From contig WQVH01000015.1 of assembly GCA_009781695.1 (NCBI GenBank), positions 1 through 42,029 of the forward strand: DNA of 42,029 nucleotides, written 5' to 3'. The stretch comes from Oscillospiraceae bacterium (GTDB taxonomy: Bacteria; Bacillota; Clostridia; Oscillospirales; Oscillospiraceae). Positions within the stretch are counted from its first letter, which is position 1; every line of letters starts with the position of its first letter. Positions 26,082-36,407 of the stretch are shown in pieces. Both the position numbers and the translations under genes were made by a program. The notes below the pieces were generated by a model. That model saw only the letters and a list, made by a program, of their open reading frames with translations. It was not told the origin of the DNA and did not search any database.

Positions 26082-27242
26082 TTATTTCTGACAGATATTT
26101 CGAACCCATTGCATTGCAGATGTTCCTGCCTCGATGATGTCCTCAAGTGCAGGGCTTTTAACATGAGGGATGTTTTCCAGCGCAGACTGAACGCAGTCAT
26201 GGATGCCATAGAAGCTGAGCTTGCCTTGCAAAAACAGATCCACTGCGGCCTCGTTTGCCCCATTGAGAATGGCACAAGCCGTTCCTTTCATATGTGCAGC
26301 TTTGAATGCGAGACTCAGGCAAGGAAATGCCGCATGATCAGGAGGCTGAAAAGTCAGTGATGTGAGCGCGGAAAAATCCAGTGGGCGTGTCATACCCGCA
26401 GTACGTGATGGATAAGTTATGGCATACTGAATAGGTAGCCGCATATCCGGATGAGATAATTGCGCAATAATAGAGTGATCGCAATACTCCACCATAGAGT
26501 GAATGATGCTCTCAGGATGGATCACTACCTCAACTTGATCCGGCGGGATGTCAAAAAGATGCACGGCCTCAATTATTTCGAGTCCTTTATTCATCAGTGT
26601 GGAAGAGTCTATAGTGATTTTTTTGCCCATGACCCAATTGGGATGCTTGAGTGCCATTTCAGGAGTGACATTTTCAAGATGAACTCTATCCATACCACGG
26701 AAAGGACCGCCTGAGGCGGTTAAGATAAGGCGCTTTACCGTGTGCATATTTTCGCCGCGAAGACACTGGAATAGTGCTGAGTGCTCAGAATCGACAGGGA
26801 TAATTTCAGCATTATGTTCACGTGCGCTGCGCATGACCAGCGCACCGGCACAAACGAGTGTTTCTTTGTTTGCCAGTGCAATACGGCGACCTAATTTGAT
26901 CGCAGAGAGTGTCGGGAGCAGGCCAATCGTGCCGACTACTGCGGTGACTACAGTTTGTGCGCCGGAGACGCATGCGACCTCTATCAGTCCATCCATCCCG
27001 GAAACCACCCGAACGTCCAAATCGCGTACACGTATTTTAAACTCCCGGGCAGATGTGTCATTATATACTGCAACGATAGATGGCCGGAACTTGCGCGTCT
27101 GCTCTTCGAGCAGGTCAATACTGGTATCTGCACTCAATGCACATACTTTCAGATTTAATTGCTCAGCAACATCTAGGGTTTGTCTGCCGATTGATCCGGT
27201 TGCGCCCAATAGCGAAATTGAGTTTTGGAAATCATGTGTCAT
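26082..27242 (-). CDS. dxr: 1-deoxy-D-xylulose 5-phosphate reductoisomerase
   Basis: Second enzyme of the MEP pathway: converts DXP to MEP with NADPH. The Rossmann motif LLGATGSIGRQTLDV is at the N-terminus, with LANKETLVCAG and VDSEHSALFQCL catalytic/metal regions and the HPNWVMGKKITIDSSTLMNKGLE block. Length is 386 aa, and AGAGGA precedes the ATG. Together with ispG in the same operon it marks the non-mevalonate route. Confidence 0.97.
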   Translation of the reverse strand: MTHDFQNSISLLGATGSIGRQTLDVAEQLNLKVCALSADTSIDLLEEQTRKFRPSIVAVYNDTSAREFKIRVRDLDVRVVSGMDGLIEVACVSGAQTVVTAVVGTIGLLPTLSAIKLGRRIALANKETLVCAGALVMRSAREHNAEIIPVDSEHSALFQCLRGENMHTVKRLILTASGGPFRGMDRVHLENVTPEMALKHPNWVMGKKITIDSSTLMNKGLEIIEAVHLFDIPPDQVEVVIHPESIIHSMVEYCDHSIIAQLSHPDMRLPIQYAITYPSRTAGMTRPLDFSALTSLTFQPPDHAAFPCLSLAFKAAHMKGTACAILNGANEAAVDLFLQGKLSFYGIHDCVQSALENIPHVKSPALEDIIEAGTSAMQWVRNICQK

Positions 27243-27311
27243 GGTGTCCTCTAAGATATGTGTTGTTGTGCCTAAGCCGCCGTCAGGTGATGGGGTTCGA
27301 TGATGTCCCGA

Positions 27312-28132
27312 CTAAACAACAATTGCCGGGATGAGCGTCACCAGTAAATAGATTGCCGGGGCGGTAAATATCATACTATCAAATCGATCCAACATCCCGC
27401 CGTGACCGGGTATGAGTTTGCCATAATCTTTGATTTCAAACTCACGCTTGACCAGAGAAAATGCCAAATCTCCCAACTGGGACAGTGCAGAACCGATAAT
27501 GCCGTACAGGAGCATCGCCCAGAAGATCACCTGATGCTCAGTGGCGTGCGCTATGACCGCGCCAAAAGCAAGCATAGACAATGTGCCTACAACCAGTCCG
27601 CCAATGCAACCGGCCACGGTTTTTTTGGGACTGACGAGGGGAAATGCCTTTTTCCGACCCATGGTCAAGCCGGTAAAGTATGCGCCCGCATCAGTAAGAA
27701 ATGCGCAGATGATCGGAAGTAGCACGAAGAAGCGGCCTTCTTCCATAAGCTTTAGATCAAGTAGGCTGATCATCATCAGCGGGATGAGCGCTCCGGCAAA
27801 CAGAATAATTAATACTTGTGAAAATGCAATGCTGCGATGGGTTTGAAATGCCATAATAGCTTCGAAAAACGAAAGACTCATCAGCAGCAAGAAAAACGCC
27901 GGGAATATTATTTCAGTAAGTCCGAAATATGCTCCGATTGGAATAATTACAGCGGATGATATTGCATAAATAAGAATTCTCAAACTCTGTTTTCCGCTGA
28001 TGGCTTTGAGCAGCTCATATGCGGATATGGCGCAAATCACCGAAATGACACCGGCAAGTACATATGGCGGCAAAAAGAATAACACGATAAAAATAAGCGG
28101 AACTAAAATAACCGCGGCGAGCACTCTGGTCT

Positions 28133-28136
<4 letters not shown>
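27312..28136 (-). CDS. cdsA: Phosphatidate cytidylyltransferase
   Basis: Makes CDP-diacylglycerol from phosphatidate and CTP in the membrane; PgsA, encoded earlier in the window, uses the product. Multiple membrane segments cover the 274-aa chain, and the C-terminal family signature is intact: GDLAFSLVKREFEIKDYGK followed by LIPGHGGMLDRFDS. The GTG start overlaps the uppS stop codon by 4 nt (28133-28136), suggesting translational coupling. Confidence 0.95.
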
Positions 28137-28879
<743 letters not shown>

Positions 28880-28897
28880 GCAAGCGCCTCATGAATT

Positions 28898-29449
28898 CTA
28901 AATTTCTTTTATTTCCGCTTCTTTTTTGGATGCGACTTTGTCAATTTCTTTGGTATAGGTATCTGTGAGTTTTTGCAAATCCTTTTCGGTATCGGTCAAA
29001 TCATCTTCGGTGATTTCGCCTGTTTTCTTTTGTGCCTTAAAAGTCTCAACGGCATCACGGCGGATGTTGCGTATGGCAATTTTGGCTTCCTCAGCATACT
29101 TACTGACCTGCTTGATCAGCTCTTTGCGGCGCTCTTCAGTGGGTTGTGGAAATGCCAAACGCAAGACACGTCCGTCATTGGCCGGATTAATCCCCAAATC
29201 AGATGCTGCAATGGCTTTTTCTATGGGCTTTAAGCTAGAAGCGTCCCAAGGCTGAATCATCAATGTCCTGGGATCAGGATTCGATACGGAGGCAATTTGG
29301 TTTATCGGTGTCGGTGTGCCATAATAATCGACCTTTAATTGGTCAAGCACAGAAGCGTTTGCGCGCCCAGCTCTGATTGAAGCGTAGCTGTTTTCCAGAA
29401 CTTCAATCGTTTTTTTCATCTTACTTTCATATTCATCGTACATAATCAT
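28898..29449 (-). CDS. frr: Ribosome recycling factor
   Basis: Splits post-termination ribosomes together with EF-G. The 183-aa protein shows the family's SIRAGRANASVLDQLKVDYYGTPTPINQIA start region and the PFPQPTEERRKEL-like segment (here AFPQPTEERRKELIKQ), followed by the charged C-terminal helix. AAAGGA lies upstream of ATG 29449. It stands 55 nt after pyrH in the usual pyrH-frr order. Confidence 0.96.
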   Translation of the reverse strand: MIMYDEYESKMKKTIEVLENSYASIRAGRANASVLDQLKVDYYGTPTPINQIASVSNPDPRTLMIQPWDASSLKPIEKAIAASDLGINPANDGRVLRLAFPQPTEERRKELIKQVSKYAEEAKIAIRNIRRDAVETFKAQKKTGEITEDDLTDTEKDLQKLTDTYTKEIDKVASKKEAEIKEI

Positions 29450-29504
29450 TCATTCCTTTCGCATCTGTAATAATACCATAATAATACGATTTTAAGCTAT
29501 TTCA

Positions 29505-30233
29505 TTAGCCAACACGTGTGCCTATATTCTCGCCGGTGACTACACGCACGATATTTTCAGGATCTTCAAGTGCGAACAGCAAGACGGGAATTTCGTTTTC
29601 CATGGATAGGGAGGTTGCGGTAGAGTCCATCACCGCAAGACGCTGAGAGAGCATATCTTGATACGATATGGCATCGATCTTTCTTGCCGTAGGGTCTAAC
29701 TTGGGGTCTGCGGTATACACACCGTCAATGTTTTTTGCAAGCAAAATGACATCGGCGCCGATTTCAGCAGCACGCAGTACGGCAGCGGTGTCTGTAGAGA
29801 AGTAGGGGTGTCCGGTGCCCATACCGAAGATAACTACACGCCCCAGTTTAAGATGCCTGTCGGCTCTGAGTCTGATATATGGCTCGGCTATTGCAGCGAT
29901 CTCAAGAGCGGTCTGAACACGTACAGGAACATTGAGTTGTTCGAGCATATCAGCAACTGCCAGACAATTCATGACCGTTGCCATCATGCCCATATGATCG
30001 GCACGAGAACGTTCGATTTTACCTTCTCCATCCTTGACTCCGCGCCAGAAATTACCGCCGCCAACGACCAGTCCAACCTCAACGCCCATATCCACACAGG
30101 TCTTAATGGCTTCGCAGACGCTACGAATGATATTAAAGTCGAGTCCGGTTTTTTTGTCACCGGCAAGAGCCTCACCGCTTACTTTAAGCAGCACTCTCTT
30201 GAATATTGGTTTTCGCTCAGTAATGCCCCTCAC
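29505..30233 (-). CDS. pyrH: UMP kinase PyrH
   Basis: Phosphorylates UMP to UDP in pyrimidine synthesis. The amino-acid-kinase fold is visible: [23 protein letters not shown], and [14 protein letters not shown], with [11 protein letters not shown] later. It is the first gene of the leftward operon. The start is uncertain: GTG 30233 lies only 1 nt after GGAGG, too close for a normal site, while an ATT at 30225 would have 8-nt spacing and the next GTG is deep in the conserved strand. The usual rpsB-tsf pair is absent upstream. Confidence 0.93.
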   Translation of the reverse strand: MRGITERKPIFKRVLLKVSGEALAGDKKTGLDFNIIRSVCEAIKTCVDMGVEVGLVVGGGNFWRGVKDGEGKIERSRADHMGMMATVMNCLAVADMLEQLNVPVRVQTALEIAAIAEPYIRLRADRHLKLGRVVIFGMGTGHPYFSTDTAAVLRAAEIGADVILLAKNIDGVYTADPKLDPTARKIDAISYQDMLSQRLAVMDSTATSLSMENEIPVLLFALEDPENIVRVVTGENIGTRVG

Positions 30234-30270
30234 CTCCAGATTCTATGTTGTATATGACATATCTCGGATT

Positions 30271-30299
30271 AGTATAATATAATTTAGCGCAAATGGGAA
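30271..30299 (-). promoter_or_regulatory. Possible promoter of the pyrH-polC operon
   Basis: On the minus strand TTCCCA (30294-30299) and TATACT (30271-30276) are 17 bp apart. The -10 is good and the -35 matches at 4 of 6 positions. It points leftward, back to back with the birA promoter. Confidence 0.45.
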
Positions 30300-30316
30300 G
30301 CAGAAATTTGAGATGA

Positions 30317-30346
30317 TTGACAGCCAAAGCAGTAATGCTATATATT
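30317..30346 (+). promoter_or_regulatory. Promoter of birA-recG
   Basis: A perfect TTGACA (30317-30322) is followed after 18 bp by TATATT (30341-30346). The transcript would start near 30353, leaving a short leader with GGAGGTG (30362-30368) before the GTG start. Confidence 0.65.
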
Positions 30347-30376
30347 TAACAGAATTAAGCTTGGAGGTGGTGCATC

Positions 30377-31351
30377 GTGCGTATTAAATCGGAACTGTTG
30401 ACATTGTTTGAAAAAAGCGAGGGAAGTTTTGTTTCCGGAAGTATGCTGGCTCAAAAACTATCGGTCAGCCGAAACGCCGTGTGGAAAGCCATAGAATCTT
30501 TGCGCGCCGATGGCTATAAAATAAATGCGGTCACAAACAAAGGGTATCAGCTTGAAAATAGCGGAGACATGCTCACCGGCGCAGGTATACTCAGATATTT
30601 GAAGACACATGATGTTTTTAAAGTCGAGGTCTTAAAGTCGGTGACTTCGACCAATACGCTCTTGCGTGAAAAAGCGGCGCACGGCGCTTCGGAAGGTTAT
30701 GTGCTTGCCGCCGAGGAACAACTTGCCGGAAAGGGCAGACAGGGGAGAAGCTTTCACTCACCGGCAAAGCATGGTGTTTATTTTAGCCTGCTGCTGAAAC
30801 CCGGCTCAAAAACCAATGAAGCTCAACTCATTACATCAGCGGCTGCGGTTGCCGCAGCTCGGGCGATTGAAGAAGTCATCGGTGTCAGCGTGGGCATCAA
30901 GTGGGTCAATGATCTTTTTGTAAATGAGAAAAAAGTCTGCGGGATTTTAACAGAAGCCGTATTTGATATGGAAAGCGGATTGATTGACCATGCCATTGTA
31001 GGCATCGGAATCAACATCACCAGACCGGAATCAGGATATCCCGAAGAAATTGCCGACATCGTGACTGCGCTGGCCGACCAAAGTGCAGATATAGGTAATC
31101 GGCGCAACAGACTGATTGCAGCGACACTCGATCAGTTTTGGGCATTTTATCAAAACTTAGATCAGCGTGAATTTTTGCCGGAGTACAGAGTGCGGTCAAT
31201 TATTTTGGGTAAGGAAATCCGTGTAATCGCCCCGAATGGAGTCCGATCAGCCAGAGCGCTTGAGATTGATAATGACTGCAGACTCGTGGTGCGTTATGAT
31301 GATGGCCAGGCAGAGGCGTTAGGCTCTGGAGAAATAAGTATAAGGTTTTAA
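30377..31351 (+). CDS. birA: Bifunctional biotin ligase / biotin-operon repressor BirA
   Basis: Attaches biotin to carboxylases and, as a dimer with biotinyl-AMP, represses biotin genes. The N-terminal winged helix (about residues 1-65, SGSMLAQKLSVSRNAVWKAIESL) marks the DNA-binding form. The ligase domain has GKGRQGRSFHSP and KWVNDLFVNEKKVCGIL, followed by a small C-terminal domain. Length is 324 aa and the start is GTG 30377 after GGAGGTG. recG begins 3 nt later. Confidence 0.95.
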   Translation: MRIKSELLTLFEKSEGSFVSGSMLAQKLSVSRNAVWKAIESLRADGYKINAVTNKGYQLENSGDMLTGAGILRYLKTHDVFKVEVLKSVTSTNTLLREKAAHGASEGYVLAAEEQLAGKGRQGRSFHSPAKHGVYFSLLLKPGSKTNEAQLITSAAAVAAARAIEEVIGVSVGIKWVNDLFVNEKKVCGILTEAVFDMESGLIDHAIVGIGINITRPESGYPEEIADIVTALADQSADIGNRRNRLIAATLDQFWAFYQNLDQREFLPEYRVRSIILGKEIRVIAPNGVRSARALEIDNDCRLVVRYDDGQAEALGSGEISIRF

Positions 31352-31354
31352 AAC

Positions 31355-33538
31355 ATGAACAGTGAAACGTTAGATACCAGCATCAGATATCTCAAAGGTG
31401 TCGGTGCAGCGCGGGAAAAAATGTTTGCGAAACTAGGTATTACCACGCTACGCGATCTTATAGGATATTTTCCGCGTGCCTATGAAGACAGGACATTATT
31501 TAAGCGAACAAACGATCTCGTTATTGGCGAGACGGTTTGTGTCGTTGCGATGGCAGCCACTGCGCCCCAACTTTCGCATATTCGCAAGGGCTTGGATATT
31601 GTAAAGCTCAAGGCGGTAGACGAGGTTGGCACACTGGAACTTACATTTTTTAACCAGCCATTTATTAAAGATGCGATAAAACCGGGTGAGATGTATGTCT
31701 TTTATGGCAAAATTGAAGGTACGTTAATCCGACCGGCCATGGTCAATCCATTATTTGAAAAACAACATGTGCATGACCGCGCACAAGATCATGATGTAGC
31801 TTCAAATAAAATAACCGGCAGGATTATGCCGATCTATGCGTTGACTGCAGGACTTTCACAGAAGAGCATTCAAAGCGCAGCACTTGCAGCCTTGGAAAAA
31901 TGCGAAGAGGACTTGCCGGATATTTTACCCGAAAATATAGTGAAAAAGCATGAACTGTGCAGAGCCGGATATGCACTGAAGAATATACACTTTCCGGAGG
32001 ACATGAAAGCGCTGGAGCTTTCACGGAAGAGACTCATTTTTGAAGAATTCTTTGTACTGGCATCGGCAATGAAGCTGCTCAAAGACGGACGCAAAGAAAA
32101 GATAGGCAGGGCGCTGAAATTGCCGCAATGGGATCAGTTTTACGATGCACTTTCGTTTAAGCCAACTCAGGCGCAAATGCGCGCGATTGAAGAAGCGGCA
32201 AAGGATATGGGTGCACCTCAAGCGATGAATAGACTGATTCAGGGTGATGTAGGTTCAGGAAAAACGCTGATAGCGGCAGCTTGCTGTTACATGACATGGA
32301 AATCTGGCTGCCAATCTGCATTTATGGCACCTACAGAAATACTTGCAAAGCAGCATTTTCAATCACTTTCCGCGTTGCTTGAGCCTATGGGGATGCACGT
32401 TGGGCTTCTGGTAGGAAGCATGACAGCCAAACAAAAAAAAGATATTTATGCAAGATTAAGTCTGGGTGAAATTGATTTGATCATCGGTACCCATGCGCTG
32501 GTTTCGCAAGGTGTCAGCTTTAGAGAGCTTGCGCTGGTCATTACAGATGAGCAGCATCGATTCGGTGTCGGCCAGCGCTCTATGCTGACTGAAAAGGGAG
32601 ATAGTCCCCATGTGTTGATCATGTCTGCCACTCCGATCCCGCGTACGTTGGCGCTGATCATATATGGTGATCTGGATGTTTCGATCATTGATGAAATGCC
32701 GTCAGGGCGGACGGCAATCGAAACATATGTAGTCTCCGAGCGGCATAGAAAACGTGTGTATCAGTTTATCAACAAACTGGCGCTTGAAGGTCGTCAGATA
32801 TATATCATCTGCCCGATGGTGGAGGAGCTTGCTAAATCAGACGATGGTGCTCCGGAGTCCGGGATCGACCCAGAGGCGATGCCGGTACATGGACGCAAGA
32901 GCGCAGAGCAAGCGGATACAGCGTCTTCTGATATACCACTCAAGTCGGCAGTTGAATATCATAAAGTGCTCCAAGATGAGATATTCCCGAACTTGCGCAT
33001 TGAACTGGTGCATGGGAAGATGGCATCGAAGAAAAAGGATGCAGCCATGGAAGCCTTTGCCCGAGGAGAAGCAGATATTTTGGTTGCAACAACTGTGGTT
33101 GAAGTCGGCGTAGATGTGCCGAATGCCGCACTGATTATTGTGGAAAATGCAGATCGATTTGGCTTATCACAGTTACATCAGTTGCGTGGCAGGGTCGGTA
33201 GGGGTGTACATGAGTCGTTTTGCATATTATTTAGCGGGGCGGCAGGCGACCAATCCAGAGCACGGCTTGACGTCATGCGTGCGACCGGTGATGGATTTAA
33301 AATTGCGGAGGAGGATTTGAAGATTCGTGGACCGGGTGACTTTTTTGGTTCACGTCAGCATGGTTTGCCTGAAATGAAAATTGCCAATCTGGCCACCGAT
33401 ATGCTGATCTTAAATCAAGCGCAAGATGCGGCGCATGAAAACCTGCGATCTGATCCCGAGTTAAAGTCGCCGGAAAACCGGAAGCTTAGGGCACAGATTG
33501 CGCAGTTGTTTGAAATCAATGCGGACCGCTTGAACTGA
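31355..33538 (+). CDS. recG: ATP-dependent DNA helicase RecG
   Basis: Branch-specific helicase that remodels stalled forks and Holliday junctions. Seen: the N-terminal wedge (OB) domain, helicase motif I GDVGSGKT, motif II DEQH (ITDEQHRFGVGQ), motif III MSATPIPRTL, and the C-terminal GLSQLHQLRGRVGRG. At 727 aa it is longer than B. subtilis RecG (about 680): a hydrophilic insert of roughly 35 residues (32833-32942) follows YIICPMVEE in the second helicase lobe. It starts 3 nt after birA and is probably translated by coupling. Confidence 0.96.
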   Translation: MNSETLDTSIRYLKGVGAAREKMFAKLGITTLRDLIGYFPRAYEDRTLFKRTNDLVIGETVCVVAMAATAPQLSHIRKGLDIVKLKAVDEVGTLELTFFNQPFIKDAIKPGEMYVFYGKIEGTLIRPAMVNPLFEKQHVHDRAQDHDVASNKITGRIMPIYALTAGLSQKSIQSAALAALEKCEEDLPDILPENIVKKHELCRAGYALKNIHFPEDMKALELSRKRLIFEEFFVLASAMKLLKDGRKEKIGRALKLPQWDQFYDALSFKPTQAQMRAIEEAAKDMGAPQAMNRLIQGDVGSGKTLIAAACCYMTWKSGCQSAFMAPTEILAKQHFQSLSALLEPMGMHVGLLVGSMTAKQKKDIYARLSLGEIDLIIGTHALVSQGVSFRELALVITDEQHRFGVGQRSMLTEKGDSPHVLIMSATPIPRTLALIIYGDLDVSIIDEMPSGRTAIETYVVSERHRKRVYQFINKLALEGRQIYIICPMVEELAKSDDGAPESGIDPEAMPVHGRKSAEQADTASSDIPLKSAVEYHKVLQDEIFPNLRIELVHGKMASKKKDAAMEAFARGEADILVATTVVEVGVDVPNAALIIVENADRFGLSQLHQLRGRVGRGVHESFCILFSGAAGDQSRARLDVMRATGDGFKIAEEDLKIRGPGDFFGSRQHGLPEMKIANLATDMLILNQAQDAAHENLRSDPELKSPENRKLRAQIAQLFEINADRLN

Positions 33539-33647
33539 CACATAAAGAAGGCGGAAGACCACGAAAGAGGGGTGCGAAAACCTGAAAAGAGTTCGTGCGA
33601 TTCAAGATGGAGAATAAATAGTAAAATCCAAACATCGGGTGCAATAG

Positions 33648-33676
33648 TGCTATACTATAGCATGAATAATATGCTA
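33648..33676 (+). promoter_or_regulatory. Overlapping palindromes upstream of the M13 peptidase gene
   Basis: TGCTATACTATAGCA (33648-33662) is a perfect 7-1-7 palindrome that contains a good -10 box TATACT (33651-33656), though no clear -35 is seen. It overlaps a second inverted repeat TAGCAT (33658-33663) / ATGCTA (33671-33676). The arrangement looks like an operator covering a promoter. Confidence 0.45.
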
Positions 33677-33713
33677 CCATGATCTGGATTAATATTAATT
33701 AAGGGAGGGAACT

Positions 33714-36185
33714 ATGAAATTTAAGCAATTAAGGAATCTCAGCGCAATAGTATTGATTGTGGTTATGCTGATCGCACCAATGACAACGGTATGGGCAGCG
33801 CAAGCAGACGCAATCGGAAGCACACAGGCGGTAGAAACGCCGATAACCAGAGGCGAGTTTGCGATGTTGGTCAGCACGGCATTTAGTTTGTCTGCGGAGT
33901 CAGGTTTGGACAATTTTTCAGACGTACCGGCAGATCACCCCTTTGCAGATGGCATATTGGCCGTCAAGTCAAATGGGTATATGGTCGGCAACAGCACAGG
34001 CAATTTCTTTCCCAATGCCATGATTTCGGGAGCAGAGGCCACAGTGCTGCTCAACAATGTCATTGGCTTTGATGGAGCGAGAGTCACTCAGGTACAAGGC
34101 TTGGCTATCCCGGCGTGGGCAGTACCGGCAGCATCTGTGATCCTAGACTTAACCATGGTTGATAGAGCGCTTATCGAACAATCGCAGCTTACCATGCATG
34201 ATGCAATGGAATTTATTTATGCGCTGCTTCTGGCGACGCTTATCCCGCAAGGAACTCCGTATGCGTTGCAACAGGCGGAACTGCGTGATAACTTCTTTGC
34301 ATATATAAACAGGCAGTTTCTGGCAACAGGTGCATTTACACCCGGCTCAATTATGGCCTCGACATTCAATGATGTCAGCTACACTGTGATGCAGCAGCAA
34401 GAACAAATTTTAACGGAAATTCTATCAAATCCAAATCATACCCCCGGTTCGGCGCAATGGAATATCCGTGAGCTGTTTTATATGTTTATGGACAATGAGG
34501 CGAGAACTGCATCTATAAGCAGGCTCGACCGATACTTTGATGCAATCAGAGGTGCGGATTCGATTGAAGAATTATTGGCGGTTGCCGAAAGATATTCAAC
34601 ATACTTTGCAATAATGCCGTACTATGGACTCTCATTTGTCGGTGATGCAAGAGTTGATGCCACACAGTGGGCGGCCATCGTGTCTGCAAGCCCTATGGAT
34701 TTGGGTTCCGCAGAGTTTTATGTCGATGATCCGGCGCTCCATGCAATCCATGCGGCGTACATAGAATATGTGGTCATGCTCTTAGCATATATTGGTGAGA
34801 CTGAAGATCTGGAAGCCAGAGCTGAGGCAGTGTTCGAAATAGAGCAGGCGCGTGCCGCAAAATTGCCTCCGGCAGAGGCAGCGGTCGATCCTCAAGAGCT
34901 ATTTGCCGAGACCACTTGGGAAAGGCTGATTGAGGCGACCAGTGTCACCCGGAGCTTGACATTTAACGCAGAGCTATTTGAGCTTGCACTCGAAATGAAT
35001 GTATACAGCAATGTGCTTGAGTATATTGAGTTTATAGAGAGCCTCTATGTTGAAGAGAATCTTCAAGTGCTCAGAGATGTTGCGCTTTTGAATGTGCTGA
35101 TGTCATTTTCTTCTGTGCTCGGTGATGATTTCGCTGCAATGGGTGCAGGGCTTCATACGGCGATATTTGGTGAAGTGGGCGGCGCAGGACTCACGCTTGA
35201 GCAGCGTGCGCAGTCATTTGTAACATCACAAATGTGGCGTACATTCTCTCGTTTGTATTATCAGAGATTCAGTTCCGAGGCAATAAAGCGTGATGTAACT
35301 GAAATGACTGAAGATATCAGAGCCACCATGCGAGATATGATCGGTGAACTGACTTGGATGAGCGAGGAAACTCAGGTTACTGCGATAGAGAAACTAGACT
35401 CAGTAAGGGCATTTATCGCATTCCCGGATGAGCCGCTCGAAGAGTTGAATATCACTGTGCGTGCTCAGGCTGATGGTGGATGTTTGATTGACTTTCGCCT
35501 ACAGTTATCAAGTCTGGGCATGGAATCTGCAATCGAAATGATCCAAGGTTCTGCCGAATCAAACGTTTGGGAGATGGTACCCACGTCTATAGTCAATGCG
35601 TTTTATGCGCCTATGGACAATGCCATCATCATACCGGCGGGCATATTGCAGTATCCATTTTATAGCCCTGATGCCACAAGGGAACAGAATTTGGGTGGAA
35701 TCGGTGCAGTCATTGCGCACGAATTTACACATGCATTTGATCCATATGGTTCTCAATTTGACAAAGTGGGTACACTGAATAATTGGTGGACTGAGGCGGA
35801 TTATGCAGCATTTAACGCATTTACAGACAGAGTGGCCGGGATCCTAGATCAGATCGTTTTCGTCGGTGATATCCATCTCAATGGTGCATTTAGCGCAGGT
35901 GAGACGATTGCAGATCTCGGTGCGATGGAGGCTGTACTTACCGTAGCGGCGCAGATGCCGGATGCTGACCTGTCGTTGGTGATGGAGTCGTGGGCGAGAA
36001 TCTGGGCGGCGCGTATAACCCCCGAAGTGGCGCAGTTTTTGATTTTCAACTCTCCGCATTTGCCAATGAAGATGAGGGTCAACTTTATACTCGCTCAGCT
36101 CGATGAGTTTCATGAGGTGTTTGGCACAACTCCGGGTGACGGTATGCATGTTCCCGAAGAAGAACGTCTGAGCTTCTGGTGGTAG
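33714..36185 (+). CDS. Secreted M13-family (neprilysin-like) metallopeptidase with an SLH domain
   Basis: Exported peptidase of 823 aa. A signal peptide (about residues 1-28, ending VWA-A) is followed by one S-layer-homology module (about 42-120: ITRGEFAMLV...FSDVPADHPFADGI...YMVGNSTGNFFPNAMISGAEA), which would tie it to wall polymers. The catalytic part contains the NAFYAPMDNAIIIPAGIL block, zinc motif HEFTH (His669-His673) and GETIADLG with Glu730 and Asp734, all classic M13 residues. The end ...GMHVPEEERLSFWW replaces the usual C-x-x-W ending. A strong GGGAGGG precedes the ATG. The terminator at 36211 closes the transcript. Confidence 0.93.
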   Translation: MKFKQLRNLSAIVLIVVMLIAPMTTVWAAQADAIGSTQAVETPITRGEFAMLVSTAFSLSAESGLDNFSDVPADHPFADGILAVKSNGYMVGNSTGNFFPNAMISGAEATVLLNNVIGFDGARVTQVQGLAIPAWAVPAASVILDLTMVDRALIEQSQLTMHDAMEFIYALLLATLIPQGTPYALQQAELRDNFFAYINRQFLATGAFTPGSIMASTFNDVSYTVMQQQEQILTEILSNPNHTPGSAQWNIRELFYMFMDNEARTASISRLDRYFDAIRGADSIEELLAVAERYSTYFAIMPYYGLSFVGDARVDATQWAAIVSASPMDLGSAEFYVDDPALHAIHAAYIEYVVMLLAYIGETEDLEARAEAVFEIEQARAAKLPPAEAAVDPQELFAETTWERLIEATSVTRSLTFNAELFELALEMNVYSNVLEYIEFIESLYVEENLQVLRDVALLNVLMSFSSVLGDDFAAMGAGLHTAIFGEVGGAGLTLEQRAQSFVTSQMWRTFSRLYYQRFSSEAIKRDVTEMTEDIRATMRDMIGELTWMSEETQVTAIEKLDSVRAFIAFPDEPLEELNITVRAQADGGCLIDFRLQLSSLGMESAIEMIQGSAESNVWEMVPTSIVNAFYAPMDNAIIIPAGILQYPFYSPDATREQNLGGIGAVIAHEFTHAFDPYGSQFDKVGTLNNWWTEADYAAFNAFTDRVAGILDQIVFVGDIHLNGAFSAGETIADLGAMEAVLTVAAQMPDADLSLVMESWARIWAARITPEVAQFLIFNSPHLPMKMRVNFILAQLDEFHEVFGTTPGDGMHVPEEERLSFWW

Positions 36186-36210
36186 ATTTAAGAGATATAG
36201 CTTGAAAGCG

Positions 36211-36247
36211 AGGCTGGTGGTCCAAATGATCACCAGCCTCATTTTTT
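36211..36247 (+). terminator. Rho-independent terminator after the M13 peptidase
   Basis: A stem of 12 pairs with one G-T (36211-36222 with 36228-36239) and a 5-nt loop is followed by a six-T run. It is the clearest terminator in the window. Confidence 0.85.
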
Positions 36248-36307
36248 CAAAATGCATGGAACAATTGATTTGTTTTTTCGTCTAAAACTTGATAAGAAGT
36301 GTTTGCT

Positions 36308-36335
36308 TTTACCGTATAAAACAGTGTATTATAAT
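36308..36335 (+). promoter_or_regulatory. Promoter of the thioesterase/two-component operon
   Basis: TTTACC (36308-36313) and a perfect TATAAT (36330-36335) are 16 bp apart. The promoter is framed by an inverted repeat, GTTTGCTT (36301-36308) and AAGCAAAC (36347-36354), which could be a regulator site. Confidence 0.6.
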
Positions 36336-36407
36336 AAGATGAATTGAAGCAAACATGCACACTTTACAGAGCATTTTAAGATGTGAACTAAAAAGGGGGA
36401 GCAATCC

